Shown: piece by piece, positions 32,649-41,210 of the stretch | Layout of the letters: each line of letters opens with the position of its first letter | Position numbering within the stretch: position 1 is the first letter of the stretch | From: Nonomuraea ceibae | GTDB taxonomy: Bacteria > Actinomycetota > Actinomycetes > Streptosporangiales > Streptosporangiaceae | Reading direction: 5' to 3' | Length of the DNA stretch: 60,157 bases | Assembly (NCBI RefSeq): GCF_019396325.1 | Contig: NZ_JAHKRO010000054.1 | Span: 1-60,157 of the forward strand | The notes under the pieces: model-generated | Seen by the model: only the letters and a program-made list of their open reading frames with translations | Told to the model about the DNA's origin: nothing | Database searches by the model: none | Translations under genes and position numbers: made by a program

Positions 32649-35039
32649 TCATTCCTCCTCGATGCGCACGGTGCCCGCGGCGCCGTCGATGGTGATGAGC
32701 TGGCCCGTCCTGATCTCGCGGGTGGCGTCGCGTACGCAGATGACGGCCGGGATCCCGTACTCCCTGGCGACGGTCGGGCCGTGCGCGACCGGGGAGCCCG
32801 TCTCGGTGACCAGGCCCGCCGTCGTCAGGAAGAGCGGCGTCCAGCCGGGGTCGGTGGTGGGCGCGACCAGGATCTCGCCCGGCTCGATGTACGCGCCGGC
32901 CGGGTCGCGGATCACCCGCGCCCGGCCGGTCGCGCGGCCCGCCGCCCCGGCCATGCCGGTGAGCACCCCGTCGCCCGCCGGAACCGCCGGCGCGAGCGCC
33001 TCCACGTCGGTGCCGTCGGACAGCAGCGCGCCGGGGACGCCGGGCCGCCGCAGCTCACGCTCGTACGCGGCGCGCCGGGCCGCGATCACCTCGCGCAGGT
33101 CCGCGCCCCGGGCGGCCTGGCGGGCCTCGGCCAGGTCGAGGAACATGATGTCGTCCGGCCGCTCGAACAGCTCCGCGCCGGCCAGCAGCAGTTGCTCCCG
33201 CGCCGCCCGCAGCGGGATCAGCCAGGCGAACTTCCCCAGCTCGCGCAGCCCGGTGAGCTCGCGGGACCTGCGCATGAGGAAGACCGCGACCCTGCCGCGG
33301 ACCGGCCGCCCGCGCGTGGCCCGCCGCGCCAGCGCGGCGAGCGTCCGCTCCGCCCGATCCGCGGCGCGCTCGAAGCGCCGGTCCGGCGCCTGCTCGGGAT
33401 CGCCGACCCGCAGGTAGTTGGCGATCGTGGCGAACAGCGGCGCCGGGTCCTCCGCCCAGCGCGGCATGCCGACGTCGATCTCGGCCGCGGCCCGCAGGCC
33501 GTACCTCTCCAGGAACTGTGCCAGGCCGATGTCGGGCAGGTCGCCGTCGCGGTAGCGGGCGGCGAGCTCCGGCGCGGGGGTGCCGGCGAACAGCTCCCGG
33601 TGCTCGCGCGCGCTGACGGCGAGCCGCCACAGGGCCAGGTCCATCTCGGTGGTCACGTTGTACGGCATGCCGCCGAGGACGGTGTCCAGCTCCTCCTCGC
33701 TCGCCACCCCGTCGAGCAGGGCGGCGGGGACGGTGCCCGCCACGATCCCGGCGGTCAGCGGCCAGACGATGCCCTGCATGTCCAGGGTCATGATCGGCCG
33801 GTGCGAGTCCTCCGCCACCCAGCGCAGGCGTTCGGCGGCGCTCGCGTCCGGCCCGGGCGGCACGGTCAGCCGCCTGATCCTCCGCACGCCGCGGTAGGCC
33901 CGGCCCCGCGCGGCGTCCGGCCAGGCCAGCGCGGCGATCACGCCGGCGACGGCCCGGGGGGCGATGCGCGCGACCCCCTTGACCACGGCGCGCACGTCGA
34001 ACGGCAGGCCGGGCCGCGGGGCGAAGCGCGGGTCGTCCAGCATCCGCCGCACGGCGCCCTGCACGCGCGGGCCGTACACCTCCAAGGACGTGCCGAGCCG
34101 GTCACGCATCACCTTGCTGCGCAGGAAGTCGGTCAGGTCGAAGTAGAGCCTGCCGCCGATCGCGACCATCCGGGGCAGCGGATCTCGGCGGTCGACCTTG
34201 GCTCCGGCCGCTTCGAACCAGAGGCCCGCGCCGGTCCTGAGCAGCGACACGCCCATCGGCGTCATCGGCCGGAGCATGCCCTGGATGTGGCCGAACTCCA
34301 GGTAGAGCCGGGTGTCGGCGGTCGCGGGCGGCGCCGGGAACAGCGTCGTGACCGGGCGGGACTGCAGTAACCACAGCACGCCGTCCCGGTCGAGGGCCCA
34401 CTCGACGTCCTGCGGCGAGCCGAAGTGCTCGCGCAGCCGCAGCCCCGCCGCGCGCAGCTCCTCCAGCCAGCCGGTCTGCGGGGCGTCGTCGTCGAACTCG
34501 TAGTGGTCGGGCGCCACGGTGCCGTCGACGATCGCGGTGCCCAGGCCCTCCGCGGCGTCGACGACCATCTGGGTGCGCCGGCCAGTGATCGGGTTCGCCG
34601 TGAACAGCACCCCGGCGCGCTCGGGGTCGACCATCCGCTGCACCACGACGGCCATCGCCGCGTCCTCGATGCCGACGTTCGCCCGGTAGGCCACGGCGCG
34701 CTCGGTGTGCAGCGAGTCCCAGCAGCGGCGGACCGCCTCGGCCAGCGCGTCCTGGCCCTCGACACCCAGGTAGGTGTCCTGCTGGCCGGCGAAGCTGGCG
34801 TGCGGCAGGTCCTCGGCGGTGGCGCTCGACCGCACCGCCACCTTCCCGCCGCCGAGCCGCTCGTAGGCGCGGGCCAGCTCCTCCTGCGGGACCTGCCCGC
34901 TCGCGTAGGCCTCGACGGTCACGCAGAAGCCGTCGGGGACCCGCTCCCCCGCTCTGATCATCTCCCCGAGCCCGGCGGCCTTGCCGCCCACCAGGCCGAT
35001 CATCGAGGCGTCGATCTCGGCCAGCCGGATCAGCTTCAT
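32649..35039 (-). CDS. PEP-synthase-like / rifampin-phosphotransferase-like enzyme
   Basis: This 796-residue protein has the three-part plan of the PEP-utilising dikinase group. An ATP-grasp domain comes first (GGKAAGLGEMIRAG, VAVRSSATAEDLPHASFAGQQDTYLGV), then a large middle substrate domain with no clear motif. A C-terminal swivelling phosphohistidine domain is last (TETGSPVAHGPTVAREYGIP, His near 753). Such enzymes move the beta-phosphate of ATP to pyruvate or, in Rph, to rifamycin. It is shorter than typical Rph (about 865), and no rifampin-associated element is visible upstream, so a resistance role is unproven. ATG 35039 has GAGGAT upstream. Confidence 0.8.
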   Translation of the reverse strand: MKLIRLAEIDASMIGLVGGKAAGLGEMIRAGERVPDGFCVTVEAYASGQVPQEELARAYERLGGGKVAVRSSATAEDLPHASFAGQQDTYLGVEGQDALAEAVRRCWDSLHTERAVAYRANVGIEDAAMAVVVQRMVDPERAGVLFTANPITGRRTQMVVDAAEGLGTAIVDGTVAPDHYEFDDDAPQTGWLEELRAAGLRLREHFGSPQDVEWALDRDGVLWLLQSRPVTTLFPAPPATADTRLYLEFGHIQGMLRPMTPMGVSLLRTGAGLWFEAAGAKVDRRDPLPRMVAIGGRLYFDLTDFLRSKVMRDRLGTSLEVYGPRVQGAVRRMLDDPRFAPRPGLPFDVRAVVKGVARIAPRAVAGVIAALAWPDAARGRAYRGVRRIRRLTVPPGPDASAAERLRWVAEDSHRPIMTLDMQGIVWPLTAGIVAGTVPAALLDGVASEEELDTVLGGMPYNVTTEMDLALWRLAVSAREHRELFAGTPAPELAARYRDGDLPDIGLAQFLERYGLRAAAEIDVGMPRWAEDPAPLFATIANYLRVGDPEQAPDRRFERAADRAERTLAALARRATRGRPVRGRVAVFLMRRSRELTGLRELGKFAWLIPLRAAREQLLLAGAELFERPDDIMFLDLAEARQAARGADLREVIAARRAAYERELRRPGVPGALLSDGTDVEALAPAVPAGDGVLTGMAGAAGRATGRARVIRDPAGAYIEPGEILVAPTTDPGWTPLFLTTAGLVTETGSPVAHGPTVAREYGIPAVICVRDATREIRTGQLITIDGAAGTVRIEEE

Positions 35040-35239
35040 CCCGGATCCTCCTCGCAGCCGTGGCGCCCGGATCCGGCCGGTCCGCCACCCGGAACGGCCG
35101 GTCGGCGCGGACCCCGTGAACCCGCAGCAGCCTTCAGCAGTCAATCTACGCGTACGTGACCATCCGTCCAGTAGGCGGCGGTCCCCCGGTCAGGCCAGGC
35201 ACTTCGAGCCCGCCGGGCAGCAGGCCGGCGGCGGCCTGC

Positions 35240-36484
35240 TCACGGGCGGCGGATGCGGCGCGTCACGGCGGTGTGCCAGGCGGGGACCTCGCGCTCGTCG
35301 TCGAACCAGCGGGCCACCACGATGTCGGTCGAGGAGTGCAGCAGGATCGACACCACGATGGTCACCGCGACGTACTGGAACACCGGTTCGGCGACCGCGA
35401 TGCCGGAGCCCAGCACGAGCAGCCCGTACACGACCGAGGCGAAGCCCTTGGGCCCGAACCAGGCCACGGCCGCCTGCTCGCGCACCGACAGCCCCGAACG
35501 CAGGAACGACAGCCAGATCGCCACCGGCCGCGCCACCACCAGCGCGAGCACCGCGAACAGCCAGCCGGCCCAGCCGACCGCGCCGAGCAGCGCCGGCGTG
35601 ATCAGCGCCCCGAACACCAGCAGCGCGGCCAGCTTGAACACCTCGGCGATGAGCTCGCCGAAGTGCTCGAACGACTCCCGCTGCCGGGGCCCGAACGTGG
35701 CCACGGTGATCCCGGCCGAGAACGCGGCCAGGAACAGGTTGCCGTGCGTGGCCTTGCCGACGGCGAGCACGAGCAGGCCGATGGCCAGCGCGTTGAGCGG
35801 CTCGTAGGCGGTGGACGCGGCGAACCAGCGGGTGCGCTCCAGCTTGATCGCCGCCCACGGGATCGCGACCCCGATGACGATGCCCAGCCCGAGCTCCAGC
35901 CCCAGCTCGCCCAGGTGCAGATCGTGCGACCCCGCCGCGACGGCCAGGAACACGATCACGAACGGCAGCGCCAGGCCGTCGTTGACGCCGGACTCGACGT
36001 TCAGCAACTGGCGCAGCCGGGGCGGCACCTTGTCGTTGCCGACCAGGGCCGCGGCGAACACCGGGTCGGTGGGCGCCAGGATCGCGCCGATGAGCAGCGC
36101 CTCGACCCAGCCGAGGCCGAGCAGGTAGTGGGCGCCGAGCGCGGTGATGGCCAGCGTGAGCGGCAGGCCCCAGCCCAGCGCCCGTCCGGGGAGCCGCCAG
36201 GCGCTGCGCAGCTCGGTCCAGCCCACCCGCATGCCGTCGGTGAACAGCACCGTGAACAGGGCCAGCTCGGCGAGCGTGGCGACCAGGTCGTCGCCGGGAC
36301 TCAGCGACACGACGCCGAGCACGCCGTCGCCCAGCACGAACCCGGCCACCAGGAACAGCGCGGCCGTGGACAGGATGGTGCGGTGGGCCAGGCTCGACAG
36401 CAGCACGGCGAGCAGGAGCACGCAGGCGAAGGCGGTCAGCAGCACGCCCATCAGGGACACCGCGCGGGGAAGATCATCGGGCAC
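35240..36484 (-). CDS. Cation:proton antiporter, NhaP/CPA1 type
   Basis: This 414-residue membrane protein has 12-13 hydrophobic spans and the CPA1 ion-binding motifs APTDPVFA and ESGVNDGLALP, plus WFGPKGFASVVYGLLV near the end. It should exchange Na+ or K+ for H+ across the membrane in pH or salt homeostasis. The start is uncertain: GTG 36484 abuts a GGAGG, and an in-frame ATG at 36451 is the alternative. The 200-bp gap to the PEP-utilising enzyme shows no further gene. Confidence 0.88.
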   Translation of the reverse strand: MPDDLPRAVSLMGVLLTAFACVLLLAVLLSSLAHRTILSTAALFLVAGFVLGDGVLGVVSLSPGDDLVATLAELALFTVLFTDGMRVGWTELRSAWRLPGRALGWGLPLTLAITALGAHYLLGLGWVEALLIGAILAPTDPVFAAALVGNDKVPPRLRQLLNVESGVNDGLALPFVIVFLAVAAGSHDLHLGELGLELGLGIVIGVAIPWAAIKLERTRWFAASTAYEPLNALAIGLLVLAVGKATHGNLFLAAFSAGITVATFGPRQRESFEHFGELIAEVFKLAALLVFGALITPALLGAVGWAGWLFAVLALVVARPVAIWLSFLRSGLSVREQAAVAWFGPKGFASVVYGLLVLGSGIAVAEPVFQYVAVTIVVSILLHSSTDIVVARWFDDEREVPAWHTAVTRRIRRP

Positions 36485-36611
36485 CTCCGGTCGGGACAGA
36501 GAACCATCTTGCCGACCAGGCTTCCCGGCGCACCGCGCTCACCTTAACAGCGGCGCCGCCCGGGCGACAGACTCCGCTGTGCGGGCGACCCGGCGGGGCG
36601 GCGGGGGCGGC

Positions 36612-37379
36612 TCAGGTGAGTTCGAGGCCGCCGTCGACGGTGATGACCTGGCCGGTGACCCAGGCGGTCGCGGGGGTGGCGAGGTGGACGATCCAGGCGG
36701 CGACCTCCTCGGGGGCGCCGCGGCGGCCGAGCGGGATGCGGGCGGCCTCGTCCCGTTTGATCTGCTCGACGACGTCGTCCGGCAGGCCGGCGGCGGCCAG
36801 GGCCTGGCTCTCGGTGGGGCCGGGGGCCAGGGCGTTGACGCGGATGCCGTCGGCGGCCAGTTCCAGCGCCCAGCTGCGGGTGAGCTGTTCGAGTGCGGCC
36901 TTGGAGGCGGCGTAGTGGGCGGCGCCGGGCAGCGGCCGGTGACCGTAGGTGCTGGAGACGTTGACGATCACGCCCCGGGTGGCGCGCAGGTGCGGCAGGG
37001 CGGCGGCGGCGAGCAGGCTGGGCGCGGTGACGTTGAGGGCGAACAGGTCGGCGACGCCGTCGGCGGTGACCTCGGCCAAGGGCATCCTCCTGGTGGCTCC
37101 GGCGTTGTTGACCAGCACGTCCACGGCGCCCCACCGGTCGACGGCGGCCTCGACGACCTGCCGGGAGGCGTCCGGGTCGCGCAGGTCGGCGGCGTGGACG
37201 GCGATGCCGGGGTGGCCGTCAGCGGTCTCCTCCAGCGTCGGCAGGCGGCGGGCGACGCCGAGCACGCGGGCTCCGGCGCGGGCGAACTCCCGGGCGGCGG
37301 CACGGCCGATGCCCGAGCCTGCGCCGGTGACGATGACGGCCTTGCCGGTGAGGTCCGCGCAGGGCTGCTGGTCCACCAT
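36612..37379 (-). CDS. Short-chain dehydrogenase/reductase (classical SDR)
   Basis: This 255-residue NAD(P)-dependent oxidoreductase has TGAGSGIG at 18-25, NNAG, the catalytic Ser in NVSSTYG, YAASK (Tyr and Lys of the active site) and a C-terminal VTGQVITVDGG. The substrate is unknown; glucose/gluconate-type or 3-oxoacyl reductases are the nearest in layout. ATG 37379 is chosen, with AGGGGAG very close upstream. It is divergent from an ArsR regulator, with a palindrome between them. Confidence 0.92.
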   Translation of the reverse strand: MVDQQPCADLTGKAVIVTGAGSGIGRAAAREFARAGARVLGVARRLPTLEETADGHPGIAVHAADLRDPDASRQVVEAAVDRWGAVDVLVNNAGATRRMPLAEVTADGVADLFALNVTAPSLLAAAALPHLRATRGVIVNVSSTYGHRPLPGAAHYAASKAALEQLTRSWALELAADGIRVNALAPGPTESQALAAAGLPDDVVEQIKRDEAARIPLGRRGAPEEVAAWIVHLATPATAWVTGQVITVDGGLELT

Positions 37380-37393
37380 GACTCCCCTGTTCG

Positions 37394-37415
37394 TTGTTCG
37401 TGAAACGTCGAACAA
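37394..37415. promoter_or_regulatory. Candidate operator between the SDR and ArsR genes
   Basis: TTGTTCG (37394-37400) and CGAACAA (37409-37415) form a perfect inverted repeat with an eight-base centre. It lies in the 50-bp divergent gap, where a bound ArsR dimer could block both promoters. Confidence 0.65.
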
Positions 37416-37429
37416 GGTAGCATGGGGTC

Positions 37430-37783
37430 GTGAAGCAGGCGCAGCATCCCGAGCTCGAGCAGATGACCCTCGTCGCGGTGCTGGGCGCGCTCAGCGACCC
37501 GATCCGCGTCGGGCTGGTGCGCGTGCTGGCCGACGGCCGCGAGCGGGGCTGGGGCGAGCTGCGCGCGCCCGTCGCCAAGTCGACGCTCAGCCACCATCTG
37601 CGCGTGCTGCGCGACGCCGGCATCACCCGGACCCGACAGGAGGGCACCCGCTGCTTCGTGCGGCTGCGCCGCGCCGACCTGGACGCCCGCTTCCCCGGAC
37701 TGCTCGACGTGGTGCTCCAGGTGGCGGACGCCGACGACGTCGGCGCGCACGTCGGGACGCACGACAGCCCGCAGCCCGCCTGA
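37430..37783 (+). CDS. ArsR-family (HTH_5/HTH_20) transcriptional regulator
   Basis: This 117-residue winged-helix repressor has the region LGALSDPIRVGLVRVLADGRERGWGELRAPVAKSTLSHHLRVLRDAGITRTRQEGTRCFVRLRRADL. It has no metal-binding cysteine cluster, so it probably responds to an organic ligand rather than a metal. GTG 37430 is the only plausible start because the ATG at 37422 runs into a stop. It is divergent from the SDR gene and likely controls it. Confidence 0.88.
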   Translation: MKQAQHPELEQMTLVAVLGALSDPIRVGLVRVLADGRERGWGELRAPVAKSTLSHHLRVLRDAGITRTRQEGTRCFVRLRRADLDARFPGLLDVVLQVADADDVGAHVGTHDSPQPA

Positions 37784-37846
37784 ACCGGGCGGGCCGTCAT
37801 CGCCTCGTAAGGAATCGGGCCGCCGCGCGCTCCTAGGGTGACCGGC

Positions 37847-38425
37847 ATGAGCAACGTGCGAAGCGCGGCCGCCGCGCTGGCGGCGCTCGCCCTGCTGGCC
37901 GCCGCGTGCGGCACCGGCATGCGGGACGAGCCCGGAGACATGGGGAACACTGGAGACACGGCCATGAGGACCTCGGCCCCGGCGGCCTCCCCCGCCGGGC
38001 CCGGGAGCGCGTCCTCGGCGCCCGCCGCGTTACGGTTCGACGCCCGGACGCTGGACGGCGAGCCGTTCGAGGGTGAGAGCCTGGCGGGCAGGCCCGTCGC
38101 GTTCTGGTTCTGGGCGCCGTGGTGCCCCAAGTGCCTGTCGGACGCGCCCGCCGTCAAGGCCGCCGCCGCCCGGCACGGCGACGTCACGGTCGTCGGGGTC
38201 GCCGGCCTGGACACCGAGGCGGCGATGGAGCAGTTCGTCCGGCGCACGGGGACCGGTGACCTCGTGCACCTGTCCGACGCCGAAGGGGCGCTCTGGACGA
38301 AGCTCGGCGTCAGCGAGCAGTCCACCTTCGTGTTCATGAGACCGGACGGCTCCACGGAGAAGGTCACCGGCCCGCTCGGCCAGGACAAGCTGGAGACCCA
38401 CCTGCGCGCCCTGGCCACCCGGTAG
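37847..38425 (+). CDS. TlpA/ResA-like thiol-disulfide lipoprotein
   Basis: This 192-residue protein has a lipoprotein signal (LLAAAC, Cys21), a 40-residue disordered spacer, then a thioredoxin-fold domain with WCPKC (Cys93 and Cys96). The fold matches the redoxin/AhpC-TSA group that keeps cytochrome c or other extracytoplasmic thiols reduced. The adjacent CcdA gene, 7 nt downstream, is the expected electron donor. ATG 37847 has AGGGTGA ahead of it. Confidence 0.9.
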   Translation: MSNVRSAAAALAALALLAAACGTGMRDEPGDMGNTGDTAMRTSAPAASPAGPGSASSAPAALRFDARTLDGEPFEGESLAGRPVAFWFWAPWCPKCLSDAPAVKAAAARHGDVTVVGVAGLDTEAAMEQFVRRTGTGDLVHLSDAEGALWTKLGVSEQSTFVFMRPDGSTEKVTGPLGQDKLETHLRALATR

Positions 38426-38432
38426 CGCGGCC

Positions 38433-39281
38433 GTGTCCCTGTCCTCGTCGCTGTCCGAGGCGCCGCTGGCCCTGGCGCTCACCGCCGGGATGGTGGCCGC
38501 GTTCAATCCCTGCGGCTTCGCCATGCTGCCGGCCTACCTCACGCTGCTGATCACCGGCCGGAGCGCCGCGCCCGTACGCCAGGCGCTGGTCCTCGCGGCG
38601 GCGATGACCGCCGGGTTCGTCACGATCTTCGGCCTGTTCGGGCTGGTCGTGACCGTGCTGGCGGTCTCGGTGGGCGGGCGGCTGCCGTGGGCGACCCTGG
38701 TCATCGGGGCGGTGCTGGCCGGGCTGGGCCTGTGGCTGCTGTCCGGCCGCGAGCTGGTGCTGCGCCTGCCGGGGCTGCCCACCGGCCGTCCCACCACCTC
38801 GCCGCTGTCCCTGTACGGCTACGGCCTGTCGTACGCGGTGGCCTCCCTGTCGTGCACGGCCGGCCCGTTCCTGGCGGTGACCTCGGCGGCGCTGTCCGGC
38901 AGCGGCGTGGCCGGCGGGATGGCGGCCTTCACCGCGTACGCGCTGGGCATGGGGCTGATCGTCGCCGTCCTGTCGCTGGCGGTGGCGCTCGCCCGCGCCG
39001 CCGTCGTGGCCCGGCTGCGGCGTGTGCTGCCGTACGTGTCCCGGGTCAGCGGCGGCCTGCTCGCCCTCGCGGGCCTGTACGTGCTGTATTACGGCTGGTA
39101 CGAGCTGCGCGTCCTCGCCGGGCAGGACGCGCGCGACCCGATCGTGGGCGCGGCGACGGAGGTGCAGGCGGCCCTGGCCCGCTGGGTGGCCGGACTCGGG
39201 CCGGGCCCGCTCCTGCTCGCGCTCGTCCTCCTGCTGGTCCTGGCGGCGGCGGCCGTGCGCAGGGCCCGCCAGAAGCCATGA
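38433..39281 (+). CDS. CcdA-family thiol-disulfide transmembrane electron carrier
   Basis: This 282-residue membrane protein has six or more spans. It carries the paired CcdA cysteines, Cys27 in AFNPCGFAMLPAYL and Cys141 in SLSCTAGPF. It passes reducing power from cytoplasmic thioredoxin to the outside, probably to the TlpA-like lipoprotein encoded just before it. There is no strong ribosome binding site before GTG 38433; coupling to the upstream gene probably compensates. Confidence 0.92.
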   Translation: MSLSSSLSEAPLALALTAGMVAAFNPCGFAMLPAYLTLLITGRSAAPVRQALVLAAAMTAGFVTIFGLFGLVVTVLAVSVGGRLPWATLVIGAVLAGLGLWLLSGRELVLRLPGLPTGRPTTSPLSLYGYGLSYAVASLSCTAGPFLAVTSAALSGSGVAGGMAAFTAYALGMGLIVAVLSLAVALARAAVVARLRRVLPYVSRVSGGLLALAGLYVLYYGWYELRVLAGQDARDPIVGAATEVQAALARWVAGLGPGPLLLALVLLLVLAAAAVRRARQKP

Positions 39282-39293
39282 CCTTTCGCATAT

Positions 39294-39313
39294 CTTGCCT
39301 TGCAAGTTATGAT
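39294..39313 (+). promoter_or_regulatory. Promoter and small dyad before the PadR gene, possible leaderless start
   Basis: CTTGC-N3-GCAAG (39294-39306) is followed by TATGAT (39308-39313), a good -10 hexamer. The likely transcript start is at or near the GTG at 39320. No ribosome binding site precedes that codon, so the mRNA may begin at its start codon. The dyad may be the PadR operator. Confidence 0.5.
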
Positions 39314-39319
39314 GGCCGT

Positions 39320-39676
39320 GTGACTATGACGGAGCCGATGTTCCTGGCCTTGACGGCACTCCTGGACGAGCCGCGCCACGGCTACGGGATCGTGCGGGAG
39401 GTGGACCGGCTGTCCGAAGGCACCGTGCAGCTCAAGATCGGGTCGCTGTACGGGGTGCTCGACCGCCTGACCGCCGACGGCCTGGTGGAGCTCGACCACG
39501 AGGAGGCCCACTCGGGCCGCCTGCGCCGCTACTACCGCATCACCGAGCAGGGCGAGGCGGCACTGGCGGCGGAGCTCGCCAGGCTGACCGGCACCCTCCG
39601 GCTCGCCGCCGAACGCCTCGGCGCCCGGCGGCGCGGTTTCACCATCGGCCCCTCGACCGCCGGAGGTCCCGCATGA
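39320..39676 (+). CDS. PadR-family transcriptional regulator
   Basis: This 118-residue winged-helix protein matches PadR: MFLALTALLDEPRHGYGIVREVDRLSEGTVQLKIGSLYGVLDRLTADGLVELDHEEAHSGRLRRYYRITEQGEAALAAE. GTG 39320 (or ATG 39326) is the start; the absence of a ribosome binding site and the -10 box at 39308 suggest leaderless translation. The stop overlaps the next gene by 4 nt (ATGA), so it probably controls that membrane protein. Confidence 0.9.
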   Translation: MTMTEPMFLALTALLDEPRHGYGIVREVDRLSEGTVQLKIGSLYGVLDRLTADGLVELDHEEAHSGRLRRYYRITEQGEAALAAELARLTGTLRLAAERLGARRRGFTIGPSTAGGPA

Positions 39677-40692
39677 CCCTCCTGGAGGAGCGCTACCGCC
39701 TCGCCCTCAGGATGCTGCCCGCCTCCTACCGGGCCGAGCGCGAGGAGGAGATGGTCGAGGCCTTCCTCGAAGGCGCTCGCCACGCCCACGGCGAGCGCGG
39801 CACGCAGCCCGACTGGGGCGAGGTCGTCTCCATCGCCGCACTGGCGATCAGGATCAGGGTCGGCGGCATCGGCGCCGCCCCCCGCTCCCGCGCCGTCGGC
39901 GACGCCGTCAGGCTGGCCGCCCTGCTCGGGCTGGGCTACCAGGCCGTGATCGGCTGGATCGGCCTGGCCTTCTCCGTGCAGGTGCTCGGCCCGCTGCCGG
40001 GGCAGTCGCCGGTCCTCACGCCCCGGGGGGCGGCGCCGGAGCTCGTGTCGGCGGCCGAGAGCCTGGTGTGGATCGCCGCCTTCGCCACGCTCGCGCTCGG
40101 CAGGGTGCGGGCGGCCAAGCTCCTGGCCGGCCTGGGACTGCTGTACGTGCTGGCCATGTTCGGGGTCGACGCCTTCACCTGGCCGCGAGCGCTCGTCGAC
40201 TCCGCGCCTCACCTGCTGGTCACCGTGGTGCCCGTCGCGGCCCTGCTGACCGCCTACCACCGGGACGCCCCGGTGCGGCGCTCCCCGCCGCTGTCCGCCC
40301 TGCCGCTGGGGCTGACCGTCGCGTACGCCGCCGCCGTGCTCGCCGTCACCGGCCTCGGAGGCGGGACGGACGCGGCGGCCGCGTGGGCTGCCGGCTGGCT
40401 CGACCCGCAGGGGGTGGCCACGGCGGCGCTCCTGGTCGCCGGCCTGGTGAGCCTGCTACGCGGGACCGCCCCGGCCGGGCGGCTGGCCCTCGCCGTCGTC
40501 GCGGTGCCGCTGATGGCGGCGCGCTCCCCGCACTTCCTGATCGACGTCGCCCCGGCGCAGCCGCTCACGATCACCCTGACCGCGCAGAGCGCGGCGCTGC
40601 TGCTCCTGTGCCTGGCGCTGATCGTCTCGGCCGTGCGCGCCCTGCCACGCCCCCACGCGGCGGCGCTTCCCGGACTGCCGCGGACGCGGTAG
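39673..40692 (+). CDS. PadR-associated integral membrane protein of unknown function
   Basis: This 339-residue protein starts with a hydrophilic helix pair (LEERYRLALRMLPASYRAEREEEMVEAFLEGARHAHGE), then has about 7-8 hydrophobic spans. The start resembles the HAAS-like or permease prefix domains often found beside PadR regulators. No transport or catalytic motif is seen. Coupling to PadR by a 4-nt overlap suggests a stress- or drug-responsive membrane function. Confidence 0.75.
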   Translation: MTLLEERYRLALRMLPASYRAEREEEMVEAFLEGARHAHGERGTQPDWGEVVSIAALAIRIRVGGIGAAPRSRAVGDAVRLAALLGLGYQAVIGWIGLAFSVQVLGPLPGQSPVLTPRGAAPELVSAAESLVWIAAFATLALGRVRAAKLLAGLGLLYVLAMFGVDAFTWPRALVDSAPHLLVTVVPVAALLTAYHRDAPVRRSPPLSALPLGLTVAYAAAVLAVTGLGGGTDAAAAWAAGWLDPQGVATAALLVAGLVSLLRGTAPAGRLALAVVAVPLMAARSPHFLIDVAPAQPLTITLTAQSAALLLLCLALIVSAVRALPRPHAAALPGLPRTR

Positions 40693-40732
40693 ATCCCGCG
40701 GCCGTACGGCATCCGCAGCAGGGAGAGATGTC

Positions 40733-40768
40733 TCCGCCGGCGGGATGACCGGCGGCGGGGCCGGCGGA
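40733..40768. terminator. GC hairpin after the PadR/membrane protein operon
   Basis: TCCGCCGGC (40733-40741) is the exact reverse complement of 40760-40768, with an 18-nt loop that also contains complementary stretches. It lies 40 bp after the membrane protein stop and 43 bp before the next start. There is no T tract. Confidence 0.45.
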
Positions 40769-40811
40769 CATAGTTCTGACGTCCGGTCGCGGGAAAGCGG
40801 AGGAGAACTCC

Positions 40812-41210
40812 ATGTCAGTCCTGTCGGTGCTCGCCGCCCAAGCGGCCTCACCCGTCTGCACGTCCGCCGCGGAGTGCGCGGGCCAGGGGGTCGGCACCTT
40901 CCTCGGCACCCCGCAGCGCGTCTGGGCCAGCGTGGCGGCGCTGGTCTCGCTGGCCGGCGTGATCGCCGGCCGGCCGGCCTCGCGCTCCGCCCGCCGGTCG
41001 GGCGGCGGGCGGAGGAGAGCCGTCGCGGCCCTGGTCCTGGGGCTGACCGGCGGGCTCAACGGCGCGGCGAACCTGGCCGTCGCCGACGGCGGGCTCGGCA
41101 CCGGCAACGGGGTGTTCGGCGGAGCCGTCGCCCTGACCCTCGGACTGGCGGGCGCGGCCCTCGGCGGACTGGCCCTGACCCGGGGTCAGGGGATGTACAT
41201 GAGGAAGTAG
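40812..41210 (+). CDS. DUF6223-like small membrane protein
   Basis: This 132-residue protein has three hydrophobic spans with the conserved pattern RVWASVAALVSLAGVIAG and NLAVADGGLGTGNGVFGGAVALTLGLAGAALGGLAL, which I recognise as the actinobacterial DUF6223 type. Function is unknown. ATG 40812 has GGAGGAG upstream. Its last 25 nt overlap, tail to tail, the gene on the other strand. Confidence 0.75.
   Translation: MSVLSVLAAQAASPVCTSAAECAGQGVGTFLGTPQRVWASVAALVSLAGVIAGRPASRSARRSGGGRRRAVAALVLGLTGGLNGAANLAVADGGLGTGNGVFGGAVALTLGLAGAALGGLALTRGQGMYMRK

Noticed and set aside
35040..35239. Rifampin-associated element upstream of the Rph-like gene
   Set aside because: I searched the gap by eye for the GGGGCTTGCGGCAAGCCCC-like dyad and found none.
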